Source of the DNA: DASWJZ01 sp964487455
GTDB taxonomy: Bacteria; Pseudomonadota; Alphaproteobacteria; Rhizobiales; Afifellaceae
Assembly: GCA_964487455.1 (NCBI GenBank)
Contig: CAZARE010000309.1
Coordinates: 1 to 7,990, forward strand
DNA length: 7,990 nucleotides
Direction of reading: 5' to 3'
Of the stretch, positions 1-5,703 are shown piece after piece; positions within the stretch are counted from its first letter, which is position 1; each line of letters begins with the position of its first letter. The notes beneath the pieces are model-generated. The model was given only the letters and a program-made list of their open reading frames with translations, searched no databases and was not told the DNA's origin. A program made the position numbers and the translations under genes.

Positions 1-29
1 CGGCCGCCGAGTAACGACCAGATGCGCGC

Positions 30-1961
30 CTAGCGCAGATCGGGCGGCGTCGCCTCGCTGACAATGTCCGCGATCGCCTGATCGAGCATCGACACCTGCT
101 GATCCTTGCCGCCCAGGCGGCGGATGGAGACCGTCGCCTCCTCGGCCTCGCGCCGCCCCACTACGAAGATGATCGGGACATGGGCGACGGAGTGCTCGCG
201 GACCTTGTAGTTGATCTTCTCGTTGCGGAGGTCGGCGACGACGCGGAGGCCGGCTCCCCTGAGACGTGCGGCGACGGTTGCGGCATAGCCGTCGGCCTCG
301 AAGGTGATCGTCGCCACGACCACCTGCACCGGCGCCAGCCACAGCGGCAGCCGCCCGGCGGAATCCTCCAACAAGATTCCGATGAAGCGCTCGAACGAGC
401 CGAGGATTGCCCGGTGCAACATGTAGACCCTGTGTCTGCCGCCATCCTCCCCGACGTAGGTCGCGCCCAGCAGCTCCGGCATCACCGCGTCCACCTGCAG
501 GGTGCCGCATTGCCAATCGCGCCCGATCGCGTCGGTCAGAACGAATTCGAGCTTCGGCCCGTAGAAGGCGCCTTCGCCCGGGTTCAGCTCCACCTCGTAG
601 CCGGCGGCGCGCGTCGCTTCGCGAAGTGCGTCTTCGGCGATGTCCCACACTTCGTCGGAGCCGGCGCGCTTCGGCGGCCGGTCGGCAAACTTCACGCGAA
701 AGGAAGGGAAGCCGAGATCGCGATAGACGGAAGCCAACAGCTCGCAGAACCGCACCGTCTCGGGCGTGATCTGCTCAGCAGTGCAGAAGATATGCGCGTC
801 GTCCTGAACGAATCCGCGCACGCGCATCAACCCGTGCAGCGCGCCGGAGGGCTCGTAGCGATGGCATGAGCCGAACTCCGCCATCCTGAGCGGCAGATCG
901 CGATACGACCTGATTCCCTGATTGAAGATCTGCACGTGGCAGGGGCAGTTCATCGGCTTCAGCGCCGCGATCTGCCTATCGCCTTCATCCTCCTCGACCT
1001 CGGCGATGAACATGTGCTCGTGGAATTTCTCCCAGTGCCCTGAGGCTTCCCAGAGCTTGCGGTCGACTAGCTGCGGGGTTCTCACTTCCTGGTAGCCGGC
1101 GTTCTCCAGCCGGCGCCGCATGTAGCCTTCGATGGCCCGCCAAATGGCCCAGCCCTTGGCATGCCAGAAAGCCTGGCCCTGCGCCTCGTCCTGAAAATGA
1201 AAAAGATCCATCTCGCGGCCAAGGCGCCGGTGGTCCCGCTTCTCCGCTTCCTCCAGCATGTGGAGGTAGGCGTCGAGCTCTCGTCTGCTCGGCCACGCGG
1301 TGCCGTAGATGCGCTGCAGTTGCTGGCGGCTGGAATCGCCGCGCCAATAGGCGCCGGCGAGCTTCATGAGCTTGAAGCCGTCGCCGACAAAGCCGGTCGA
1401 CGGCATGTGCGGCCCGCGGCAGAGGTCGAACCAGTCGCCCTGGAAGTAGACCTTGACGTCTTCGCCTTCCGGAATCGCATCGACGAGCTCGACCTTGAAC
1501 ATCTCGCCCTTGTCGCGGAACACTTCGCGCGCGCGATCGCGGTCCCACACCTCCTTGGTGAAGGGCCGGTCCTGGGCGATTATCTCTCGCATCTTCGCCT
1601 CGATGGCGGCGAAATCCTCCGTCGAGAAGGGCTCATTGCGGAAGAAGTCGTAATAGAAGCCGTTCTCGACCACCGGTCCGATGGTGACCTGCGTGCCGGG
1701 AAAAAGCTCCTGCACGGCCTCCGCCAGCACGTGCGCGCAGTCGTGGCGGATGAGCTCGAGCGCGGCCGGATCGTCGCGCGTGACGATCTCTATACGCGCG
1801 CCGTCGGGAACCGGATCGCAGAGGTCGGAGAGCGCCCCGTTCACCTTCACGGCGACGGCCTTCTTGGCGAGCGACTTGGCGATCCCCTCCGCGACTGTCG
1901 CGCCGGTCGCGCCCTCGGCGAAGTCGCGTCTGGCGCCGTCGGGAAGGGAGATCGTGACCAT
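30..1961 (-). CDS. thrS: Threonyl-tRNA synthetase
   Basis: Cytoplasmic class II aminoacyl-tRNA synthetase that charges tRNA-Thr and edits mischarged Ser-tRNA-Thr. The 643-residue product matches the usual length of about 640. Domains in order: TGS (about 1-62); editing/SAD domain (about 65-230) with HDCAH at 73-77 and CRGPH at 181-185 supplying the editing His/Cys residues; class II catalytic core (about 245-535) with zinc ligands C339 (in MNCPCH), H390 and H516, motif 2 around FGSCHRYEPSG (364-373) and motif 3 around HRAILGSFERF (516-526); anticodon-binding domain (about 540-636). ATG at 1961 was chosen because MVTISLPDG aligns with the conserved ThrS N-terminus. An in-frame TTG at 1985 would add eight residues, and neither start has a strong ribosome binding site. 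It lies 75 bp downstream of yidD on the same strand and is probably co-transcribed. Identification is certain; only the start is open. Confidence 0.98.
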   Translation of the reverse strand: MVTISLPDGARRDFAEGATGATVAEGIAKSLAKKAVAVKVNGALSDLCDPVPDGARIEIVTRDDPAALELIRHDCAHVLAEAVQELFPGTQVTIGPVVENGFYYDFFRNEPFSTEDFAAIEAKMREIIAQDRPFTKEVWDRDRAREVFRDKGEMFKVELVDAIPEGEDVKVYFQGDWFDLCRGPHMPSTGFVGDGFKLMKLAGAYWRGDSSRQQLQRIYGTAWPSRRELDAYLHMLEEAEKRDHRRLGREMDLFHFQDEAQGQAFWHAKGWAIWRAIEGYMRRRLENAGYQEVRTPQLVDRKLWEASGHWEKFHEHMFIAEVEEDEGDRQIAALKPMNCPCHVQIFNQGIRSYRDLPLRMAEFGSCHRYEPSGALHGLMRVRGFVQDDAHIFCTAEQITPETVRFCELLASVYRDLGFPSFRVKFADRPPKRAGSDEVWDIAEDALREATRAAGYEVELNPGEGAFYGPKLEFVLTDAIGRDWQCGTLQVDAVMPELLGATYVGEDGGRHRVYMLHRAILGSFERFIGILLEDSAGRLPLWLAPVQVVVATITFEADGYAATVAARLRGAGLRVVADLRNEKINYKVREHSVAHVPIIFVVGRREAEEATVSIRRLGGKDQQVSMLDQAIADIVSEATPPDLR

Positions 1962-2036
1962 GGCTTGACCGGTGCGCTGCCTCAAGCGGCGGCGCCGCCT
2001 TTCCTTCGAAAGTGTCGAGGACCTCCGGCTTGCGGC

Positions 2037-2393
2037 TCAACTCCGAAGATTGGAGCCCCAAGAACCGTAGCGCCACGGCCTATACCACCGTGCACCTGCG
2101 GGCAAGGTATCCGGAACCGGGTCGAAGCCGCTCGAGCCGAGCGGCCGGCAGCGCCAGAAGCGCGCCACCGCCATCCATCCCCCGCGCCACAGACCGAAGC
2201 GTCCGATCGCGATGTCGGCATATTCGGAGCACGTCGGCAGATGCCGACAGGTGCGGCCGAAGAGGCTCGACAGGCTGTAGCGGTAGATCAGGATCAGACC
2301 GCGCACGGCCAGCGCCGGGACGCGCGCGAGCCAGCTAAGGAGCGCGGTCGGCAGCGCCCAATCGTTCCTCCGCTGCGCCGTGATCCAAGCCAT
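2037..2393 (-). CDS. yidD: YidD family membrane protein insertion efficiency factor
   Basis: Small membrane-associated protein that, by family knowledge, assists YidC/Sec-dependent insertion of inner-membrane proteins. The 118-residue product carries the full signature: an N-terminal amphipathic or membrane-associated stretch (about 20-45, ending GLILIYRYSLSSLFG), CRHLPTCSEYADIAI at 49-63 with C49 and C55, then FWRCRPLGSSGFDPVP (79-94) with C82. The tail after about 98 (WYRPWRYGSWG) is basic and aromatic and not conserved. Start ATG at 2393 gives the normal family length, but the upstream sequence has only a weak CGGA. The gene follows the Fe-S scaffold gene by 32 bp and precedes thrS by 75 bp, so the three are probably one operon. 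In many bacteria yidD sits between rnpA and yidC; here it is elsewhere. Confidence 0.95.
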   Translation of the reverse strand: MAWITAQRRNDWALPTALLSWLARVPALAVRGLILIYRYSLSSLFGRTCRHLPTCSEYADIAIGRFGLWRGGWMAVARFWRCRPLGSSGFDPVPDTLPAGARWYRPWRYGSWGSNLRS

Positions 2394-2425
2394 TCCGTGT
2401 GCCGCCGCACTCCTCGAGCGGAGGC

Positions 2426-2866
2426 TCAGCCGCCCCCGTTCCTTGCCTCGATCTGGCTTACCGCATCCACCACCGCGTCGAAGGTCAGCATGGTCGAGGC
2501 GTGCCGCGCCCGATAGTCGCGCACCGGCTCCAGATATCTGAGGTCGGACCAGCGCCCCCCCGGCGGGCTCCCGTTCTCCTTCAACATCTTACGCATCGTC
2601 TCCCGCAGCTCGCGTAGTTCCTCCGGAGAGGAGCCGATCACGTTGCGCGCCATGATTGAGGACGAGGCCTGGCCGAGCGCGCAGGCCTTCACGTCATGCG
2701 CGAAATCGGAGACGCGCCCGTCGGCCATCTTCACGTCGACCGTCACGGTCGAGCCGCAAAGCCGGGAATGGGCGCGCGCGCTGGCGTCGGCGTCGGGAAG
2801 CCTGCCGATTCTAGGAATATTTCCAGCCAGCTCAAGGATCTTGGTGTTATAAATGTCGTCGAGCAT
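2426..2866 (-). CDS. NifU/IscU-type iron-sulfur cluster scaffold-like protein (variant ligands)
   Basis: A 146-residue NifU_N-fold protein. Family members assemble Fe-S clusters in the cytosol on three cysteines and a nearby Asp. Here the first Cys is C37 in SRLCGST and the second is C62 in KACALGQASSS, both well placed. The Asp that follows the first Cys in IscU (CGD) is Ser (C37-G38-S39). At the third site the usual HC pair is H122-A123 (RARHASTML), so the third Cys is absent. The remaining fold signals are clear: LYD-like start (MLDDIYNTKIL), SSSIMARNVIG, and TFDAVVDAVSQ at the C-terminus. I know similar HASTLLTF-type sequences from alphaproteobacteria, so this is probably a subfamily trait rather than a mutation. 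No iscS, sufS or other suf gene is in the window. First gene of the probable scaffold-yidD-thrS operon. Scaffold activity is inferred from the fold; a carrier or other role is possible. Confidence 0.88.
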   Translation of the reverse strand: MLDDIYNTKILELAGNIPRIGRLPDADASARAHSRLCGSTVTVDVKMADGRVSDFAHDVKACALGQASSSIMARNVIGSSPEELRELRETMRKMLKENGSPPGGRWSDLRYLEPVRDYRARHASTMLTFDAVVDAVSQIEARNGGG

Positions 2867-2983
2867 GGTGTACCAGATATCGAGGGCCTGCCTCTCGATT
2901 GGTCAAATCCTTCCGGCCCCTATATAGGAACCTCAAGGTCGCTTGCGCCATTGAAATCAGGCGGGGCGGAGAGCGAAGAAGAT
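2867..2983. promoter_or_regulatory. Divergent promoter region, Fe-S scaffold operon / folE
   Basis: This 117-bp spacer must hold promoters for both flanking genes. On the plus strand TTGGTC (2899-2904) and TATATA (2921-2926) are 16 bp apart, a plausible sigma-70 promoter for folE with a leader of about 50 nt. On the minus strand TTGACC is the complement of 2901-2906 and overlaps the plus-strand -35. It is followed by an AT-richer ATATC near 2876-2880 as a poor -10, which would give a very short leader. folE has purine-rich GGAGAG (2968-2973) and GAAGAA (2975-2980) before its ATG. The plus promoter is moderately convincing and the minus one weak. Confidence 0.5.
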
Positions 2984-3610
2984 ATGGCTGCAGACATAAA
3001 GAGACTGACCCCGAAACAGGCTCGTCCCAAGGTCGAGCGGCCGACGCGGGAGGCCGCCGAGGCGGCGGTTCGCACACTCATCGCTTGGACCGGCGACGAT
3101 CCGGACCGCGAGGGGCTGGTCAACACGCCGCACCGCGTCGTGCGCACCTTCGAGGAGGTTTACTCCGGCTACGGACACGACCCGGCCGACATCCTCGGCA
3201 CGACGTTCAGGGACATCGGCGGCTTCCAGGATATGGTGCTGGTCCGCGACATCCCCTTCTATTCGCACTGCGAGCACCACATGGTGCCGTTCATGGGACG
3301 CGCCCACATCGCCTACTACCCGGTCGACGGCGTGGTTGGCTTGTCGAAGCTTGCGCGCCTCGTCGATCTCTATGCGCGACGATTGCAGACGCAGGAGACG
3401 CTTACCGCTGAGATCGCCGACGCGCTTGAGCGATATCTCGGCGCGCGGGGCGTCGCCGTGATGATCGAGGCGGAGCATCTGTGCATGTCGATGCGCGGCG
3501 TGCAAAAGGCCGGGGCCTCGACCATGACCTCGCGCTTTTCCGGGGTCTTCCGCGACGACGCGGCGGAGCGCGAGAAGTTTCTGAACCTCATCCGTCCATC
3601 AAACAAATAG
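2984..3610 (+). CDS. folE: GTP cyclohydrolase I
   Basis: Zinc-dependent cytoplasmic enzyme converting GTP to 7,8-dihydroneopterin triphosphate, the first step of tetrahydrofolate/pterin synthesis. The 208-residue product has the complete type I signature: AAEAAVRTLIAWTGDDPDR (24-42) at the N-terminus, NTPHRVVRTFEEVYSGY (47-63), FYSHCEHHMVPFMG (92-105) with zinc ligands C96 and H99, and EAEHLCMSMRGVQKAG (162-177) with the third ligand C167, then MTSRFSGVF. The frame is open far upstream (to 2696), but ATG at 2984 follows a GGAGAG/GAAGAA purine tract and gives the normal family length; the upstream part overlaps the divergent scaffold gene and its promoter. It is followed by hisI after 18 bp, so the two are probably co-transcribed. 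This is the classic folE, not the zinc-independent folE2. Confidence 0.98.
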   Translation: MAADIKRLTPKQARPKVERPTREAAEAAVRTLIAWTGDDPDREGLVNTPHRVVRTFEEVYSGYGHDPADILGTTFRDIGGFQDMVLVRDIPFYSHCEHHMVPFMGRAHIAYYPVDGVVGLSKLARLVDLYARRLQTQETLTAEIADALERYLGARGVAVMIEAEHLCMSMRGVQKAGASTMTSRFSGVFRDDAAEREKFLNLIRPSNK

Positions 3611-3628
3611 CGGTCGGCCGCTCGAGAA

Positions 3629-4042
3629 ATGCCTGCCTCGCCCGACGCCGCCACGGCCGGGATCGAAGAGTCCGACCGGTTCACGCCGCATTTCGACGGC
3701 GACGGCTTGATCCCCTGCATCACCGTCGACGCCGGCGACGGCGACGTCCTGATGTTGGCGTGGATGAACGAAGAAGCGCTGCGTCTCACGCTTGAGACGC
3801 GTTTCGCCCATTATTGGAGCCGCTCGCGGCGGAGCATTTGGAAGAAAGGTGAGACCTCGGGCGCGGTGCAGCGCGTGGTCGAGGTCAGGACCGATTGCGA
3901 TCAGGATGTCGTGCTGTTGCGCGCCGAAGTGGGCAACCGCGCCGGCACCTGCCACACCGGCCGCTCCAGCTGCTTCTATCGCAGGGTGCCGCTGGGAGCG
4001 GGACCCGTCGAGCGTGCGTTCGCGCCTGACGGGAGCGAGTGA
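3629..4042 (+). CDS. hisI: Phosphoribosyl-AMP cyclohydrolase
   Basis: Catalyses the third step of histidine biosynthesis, hydrolytic opening of the purine six-membered ring of phosphoribosyl-AMP, in the cytoplasm. The 137-residue protein is monofunctional: there is no fused HisE (phosphoribosyl-ATP pyrophosphatase) domain. Signature elements: LMLAWMNEEAL (41-51), YWSRSRRSIWKKGETSG (62-78), the metal-binding DCDQD (89-93), and AGTCHTGRSSCFY (105-117) with C108 and C115, which with C90 form the expected zinc cysteines. The stretch between C90 and C108 is two residues longer than I expect for the family. Start ATG at 3629 lies 18 bp after the folE stop with only a weak GAGA before it, so translation may depend on folE. 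No other his gene is in the window. It converges with the CBS-domain gene. Confidence 0.97.
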   Translation: MPASPDAATAGIEESDRFTPHFDGDGLIPCITVDAGDGDVLMLAWMNEEALRLTLETRFAHYWSRSRRSIWKKGETSGAVQRVVEVRTDCDQDVVLLRAEVGNRAGTCHTGRSSCFYRRVPLGAGPVERAFAPDGSE

Positions 4043-4058
4043 GCTCCGAAGCGGGCGG

Positions 4059-4076
4059 CGGCGTCCCGCGACGCCG
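4059..4076. terminator. GC-rich hairpin between convergent hisI and CBS gene
   Basis: A 7-bp perfect stem (CGGCGTC at 4059-4065 with GACGCCG at 4070-4076, loop CCGC) sits in the 41-bp convergent spacer and could stop transcription from both sides. Neither side has a T-run, so an intrinsic terminator is not proven. A third copy of the arm at 4076-4081 allows an alternative pairing. Confidence 0.35.
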
Positions 4077-4083
4077 GCGTCGG

Positions 4084-4512
4084 TCAAGCCGTGGCGATGT
4101 ATTCGCGGATCTGCTCCGCTTCACGCTCCACGTCTTCGATCCGCCGTTTCACCACGTCGCCGATCGACACGATGCCGGCGAGCTTGTCGTCCTCCACGAC
4201 GGGCAGGTGACGGAAGCGGCCGCTGGTCATCATCTGCATCACCTCGTTGATCGTGTCCTCCGCCTTGCAGGTCACCACCTTCGTCGTCATCCATGCGCTG
4301 GCGGGCTTGCTCAATCCCTCGCCGCCGTGCTTGGCGACGGCTCTGACGATGTCGCGCTCGGAGACAATGCCGCGGATTGCGTCTCCTTCCATGACCAGCA
4401 CCGCGCCGATCTTCTTCTCGGCCAGTGTCGCGGCGATCGCCGCGAGCGACGCCTTGGGGGCGACGGTCACCACGTCGCGGCCCTTCTCATCGATGATCCG
4501 CTTCACGGTCAT
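4084..4512 (-). CDS. Two-CBS-domain protein
   Basis: A 142-residue protein made almost only of a CBS pair (Bateman module), a fold that typically binds adenine nucleotides such as AMP, ATP or SAM. CBS1 spans about 8-62 with IGAVLVMEGDAIRGIVSERDIVRAV (36-60). CBS2 spans about 72-127 with FRHLPVVEDDKLAGIVSIGDVVKR (100-123). A charged helix follows (RIEDVEREAEQIREYI). No signal peptide or membrane segment is visible, so it is cytosolic. ATG at 4512 was chosen over an in-frame GTG at 4518 because GGGAGG (complement of 4518-4523) stands 5 nt before the ATG but would overlap the GTG. Such stand-alone CBS pairs are usually annotated as CBS domain proteins of unknown partner. The target is unknown, and neither neighbour suggests one. 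Confidence 0.93.
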   Translation of the reverse strand: MTVKRIIDEKGRDVVTVAPKASLAAIAATLAEKKIGAVLVMEGDAIRGIVSERDIVRAVAKHGGEGLSKPASAWMTTKVVTCKAEDTINEVMQMMTSGRFRHLPVVEDDKLAGIVSIGDVVKRRIEDVEREAEQIREYIATA

Positions 4513-4685
4513 AGGCACCTCCCTCGTTTCTCAGGGCTCTCCGGAGGAGCGCTTTCGCTAGTCTAAGAAGCTGGCTTTCGTGAGGCTAGAGAGCATATCT
4601 CAAATGTAGATCCTTTCCGTTCCCGGAAAATCGCGGTTTGCCAGTGAGTTAGAGCTGGAAGGCGGTCGCGGCGGCGGATTGTCCG
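4513..4685. other. Intergenic, upstream of the CBS gene and downstream of the rhomboid gene
   Basis: This 173-bp stretch holds the ribosome binding site of the CBS gene (complement of 4518-4523) and, less certainly, its promoter. On the minus strand a TACATT hexamer near 4602-4607 could be a -10, but I find no good -35 at the right distance. A 5-bp GCGGA/TCCGC hairpin (4674-4686) overlaps the rhomboid stop codon and is too short to call a terminator. I see no gene or RNA in it. Confidence 0.4.
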
Positions 4686-5396
4686 CTACTCAGACGTGCG
4701 GCCGGCGCGCACCGGATCGAGCAGTGGGAAGCACAGGAGCCCGGCCAGGAATCCGCCGACATGCGCCTCCCAGGCGATGCCGCCGGATATCGTGGCACCG
4801 AGTCCGCCGGTCAGCCCGAAAAGCAGGTTCACCGCAAACCAGATGAGGACAAAAGCAAGTGCGCGCGGATTGCGCAGTGCCACCAGGATCGGCTCCGCGT
4901 CGATGCGGTAGGATGCGTCCGTCCCCCCGCCCGCCAGCGGCCCGCCGGGCGAGAATGCGAAGCGGGCGGTTGCGGCCATCATGCCGGAGACCGCCCCCGA
5001 GGCGCCTATGACGATGCCCCCGTCGGACGCATGCACCGCGTAGTGCGCGGCGGCCCCGGCCACCGCCGAAATGAGCGCCAGCAAAAGAAAACGCGCGGTC
5101 GCAAACCGACGCGCCAGCGCCCCGCCGAAGCTCGCCATCCAGACCAGGTTGACCAGCAGGTGCACGAAGTCAGCGTGGAGGAAGGCATAGGTCACCGGCG
5201 ACCAGAGGCGCGCCGCCGCGCCGCCCGGCAGGAGGCCGCCGATCGGGCCGTAGCGGTCGGCGATGAACGCAAAGGCGAGGAGCAGCCACTCGTCCTGCCC
5301 CCGGTCAAGGAACTGCCGCAGCACGTGGACGCCGATGAAGGCGGCGGCGAGCCAGACGACGGCGGGCGGAAGGTTGATCGCGCGCGTTCCGTTCAT
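4686..5396 (-). CDS. Rhomboid family intramembrane serine protease
   Basis: An inner-membrane protease that would cleave transmembrane substrates within the bilayer through a Ser-His dyad. The 236-residue product has about six hydrophobic segments: roughly 10-30, 64-92, 100-121, 128-148, 178-198 and 206-226. The rhomboid hallmarks are present: HADFVHLLVN (74-83) with the conserved His and oxyanion-site Asn83, GASG (131-134) with catalytic S133, and AHVGG (211-215) with catalytic H212. A glycine-rich insert (about 150-168) lies between segments 4 and 5. ATG at 5396 was chosen because it directly precedes the first hydrophobic segment and the frame upstream encodes low-complexity Arg/Gly-rich sequence across a terminator hairpin. 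The ATG has no clear ribosome binding site; GTG at 5405 is an alternative. Substrate unknown. Its leader region is unusual (see the terminator). Confidence 0.93.
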   Translation of the reverse strand: MNGTRAINLPPAVVWLAAAFIGVHVLRQFLDRGQDEWLLLAFAFIADRYGPIGGLLPGGAAARLWSPVTYAFLHADFVHLLVNLVWMASFGGALARRFATARFLLLALISAVAGAAAHYAVHASDGGIVIGASGAVSGMMAATARFAFSPGGPLAGGGTDASYRIDAEPILVALRNPRALAFVLIWFAVNLLFGLTGGLGATISGGIAWEAHVGGFLAGLLCFPLLDPVRAGRTSE

Positions 5397-5703
5397 CGCG
5401 TCCACATGCCCGCCGCACCGCTCGCAAGGCAAGGCACCGCCGCGCGACAAAAACGAAACCGCCGGGCGTCGCGCCCGGCGGTCTCCACGCCCCCTGCCTC
5501 TCTCTTTGTTCGCGCCCCGAGAGTTCGGCAAGTTTGCAATTCGGACTGAACGCGCGACGGAAGCGCCGCCGGGGCGTGCGGCGCAACGGTCACCTTTCGT
5601 TAACCTTAACAAATGGTTTCCACCCCCTTCCCCACCATGCGTGGCACCCAAACGTCTCGGAGACCGCCGCCAGAGCGGTCGCGAGCTTGGCTACAGAGGC
5701 GTC
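5397..5703. other. Intergenic between divergent rhomboid and PAS_5 genes
   Basis: A 307-bp divergent spacer. It holds the minus-oriented intrinsic terminator (5447-5482), a near copy of one terminator arm (5566-5576), and a tandem TTAACCTTAAC (5600-5610) upstream of the PAS_5 gene. AGAGG at 5695-5699 is the ribosome binding site for the PAS_5 ATG. I cannot place a convincing sigma-70 promoter in either direction. A 31-codon minus-strand ORF (5488 to 5393, GTG start) overlaps the rhomboid start codon, but I do not call it as a gene. Confidence 0.55.
5447..5482 (-). terminator. Intrinsic (Rho-independent) terminator, minus direction
   Basis: A perfect 10-bp GC stem (CCGCCGGGCG at 5459-5468 with CGCCCGGCGG at 5472-5481, loop TCG), extended by an A-T pair (5458/5482). 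On the minus strand it is followed by TTTCGTTTTTG. The T-run exists on that side only, so it stops minus-strand transcription. No annotated minus-strand gene lies upstream; the rhomboid gene starts about 50 bp downstream. It therefore ends either a small RNA transcribed from the 5483-5703 region or a rhomboid leader transcript (attenuator). Confidence 0.75.

Noticed and set aside
1..29. Possible next gene after thrS at the left edge
   Set aside because: Only 29 bases remain; a frame is open but nothing can be supported.
180..869. 229-codon plus-strand open frame inside thrS
   Set aside because: Antisense shadow of thrS third-position GC; no recognisable protein features.
1161..2516. 451-codon open frame on the plus strand across the thrS and yidD genes
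   Set aside because: It runs antisense to two firmly identified genes, its composition is that of a GC-rich shadow frame, and no domain is recognisable.
2696..2983. 96-codon upstream extension of folE
   Set aside because: It overlaps the divergent scaffold gene and its promoter; the ATG at 2984 gives the normal FolE length and has a purine-rich ribosome binding site.
4039..4566. 175-codon plus-strand open frame over the CBS gene
   Set aside because: Antisense shadow; the minus-strand CBS pair is unambiguous and has a good ribosome binding site.
4600..4640. EcfG-type general stress promoter before the CBS gene (GGAAC on the minus strand, complement of 4622-4626 region)
   Set aside because: No GTT-containing -10 stands 16-18 nt downstream of the GGAAC.
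5397..5651. N-terminal extension of the rhomboid protein, including a CERCGG that resembles half a zinc ribbon
   Set aside because: Only one CxxC is present, the rest is low-complexity Arg/Gly/Ala, and the frame runs through an intrinsic terminator; the first hydrophobic segment starts just after the ATG at 5396.
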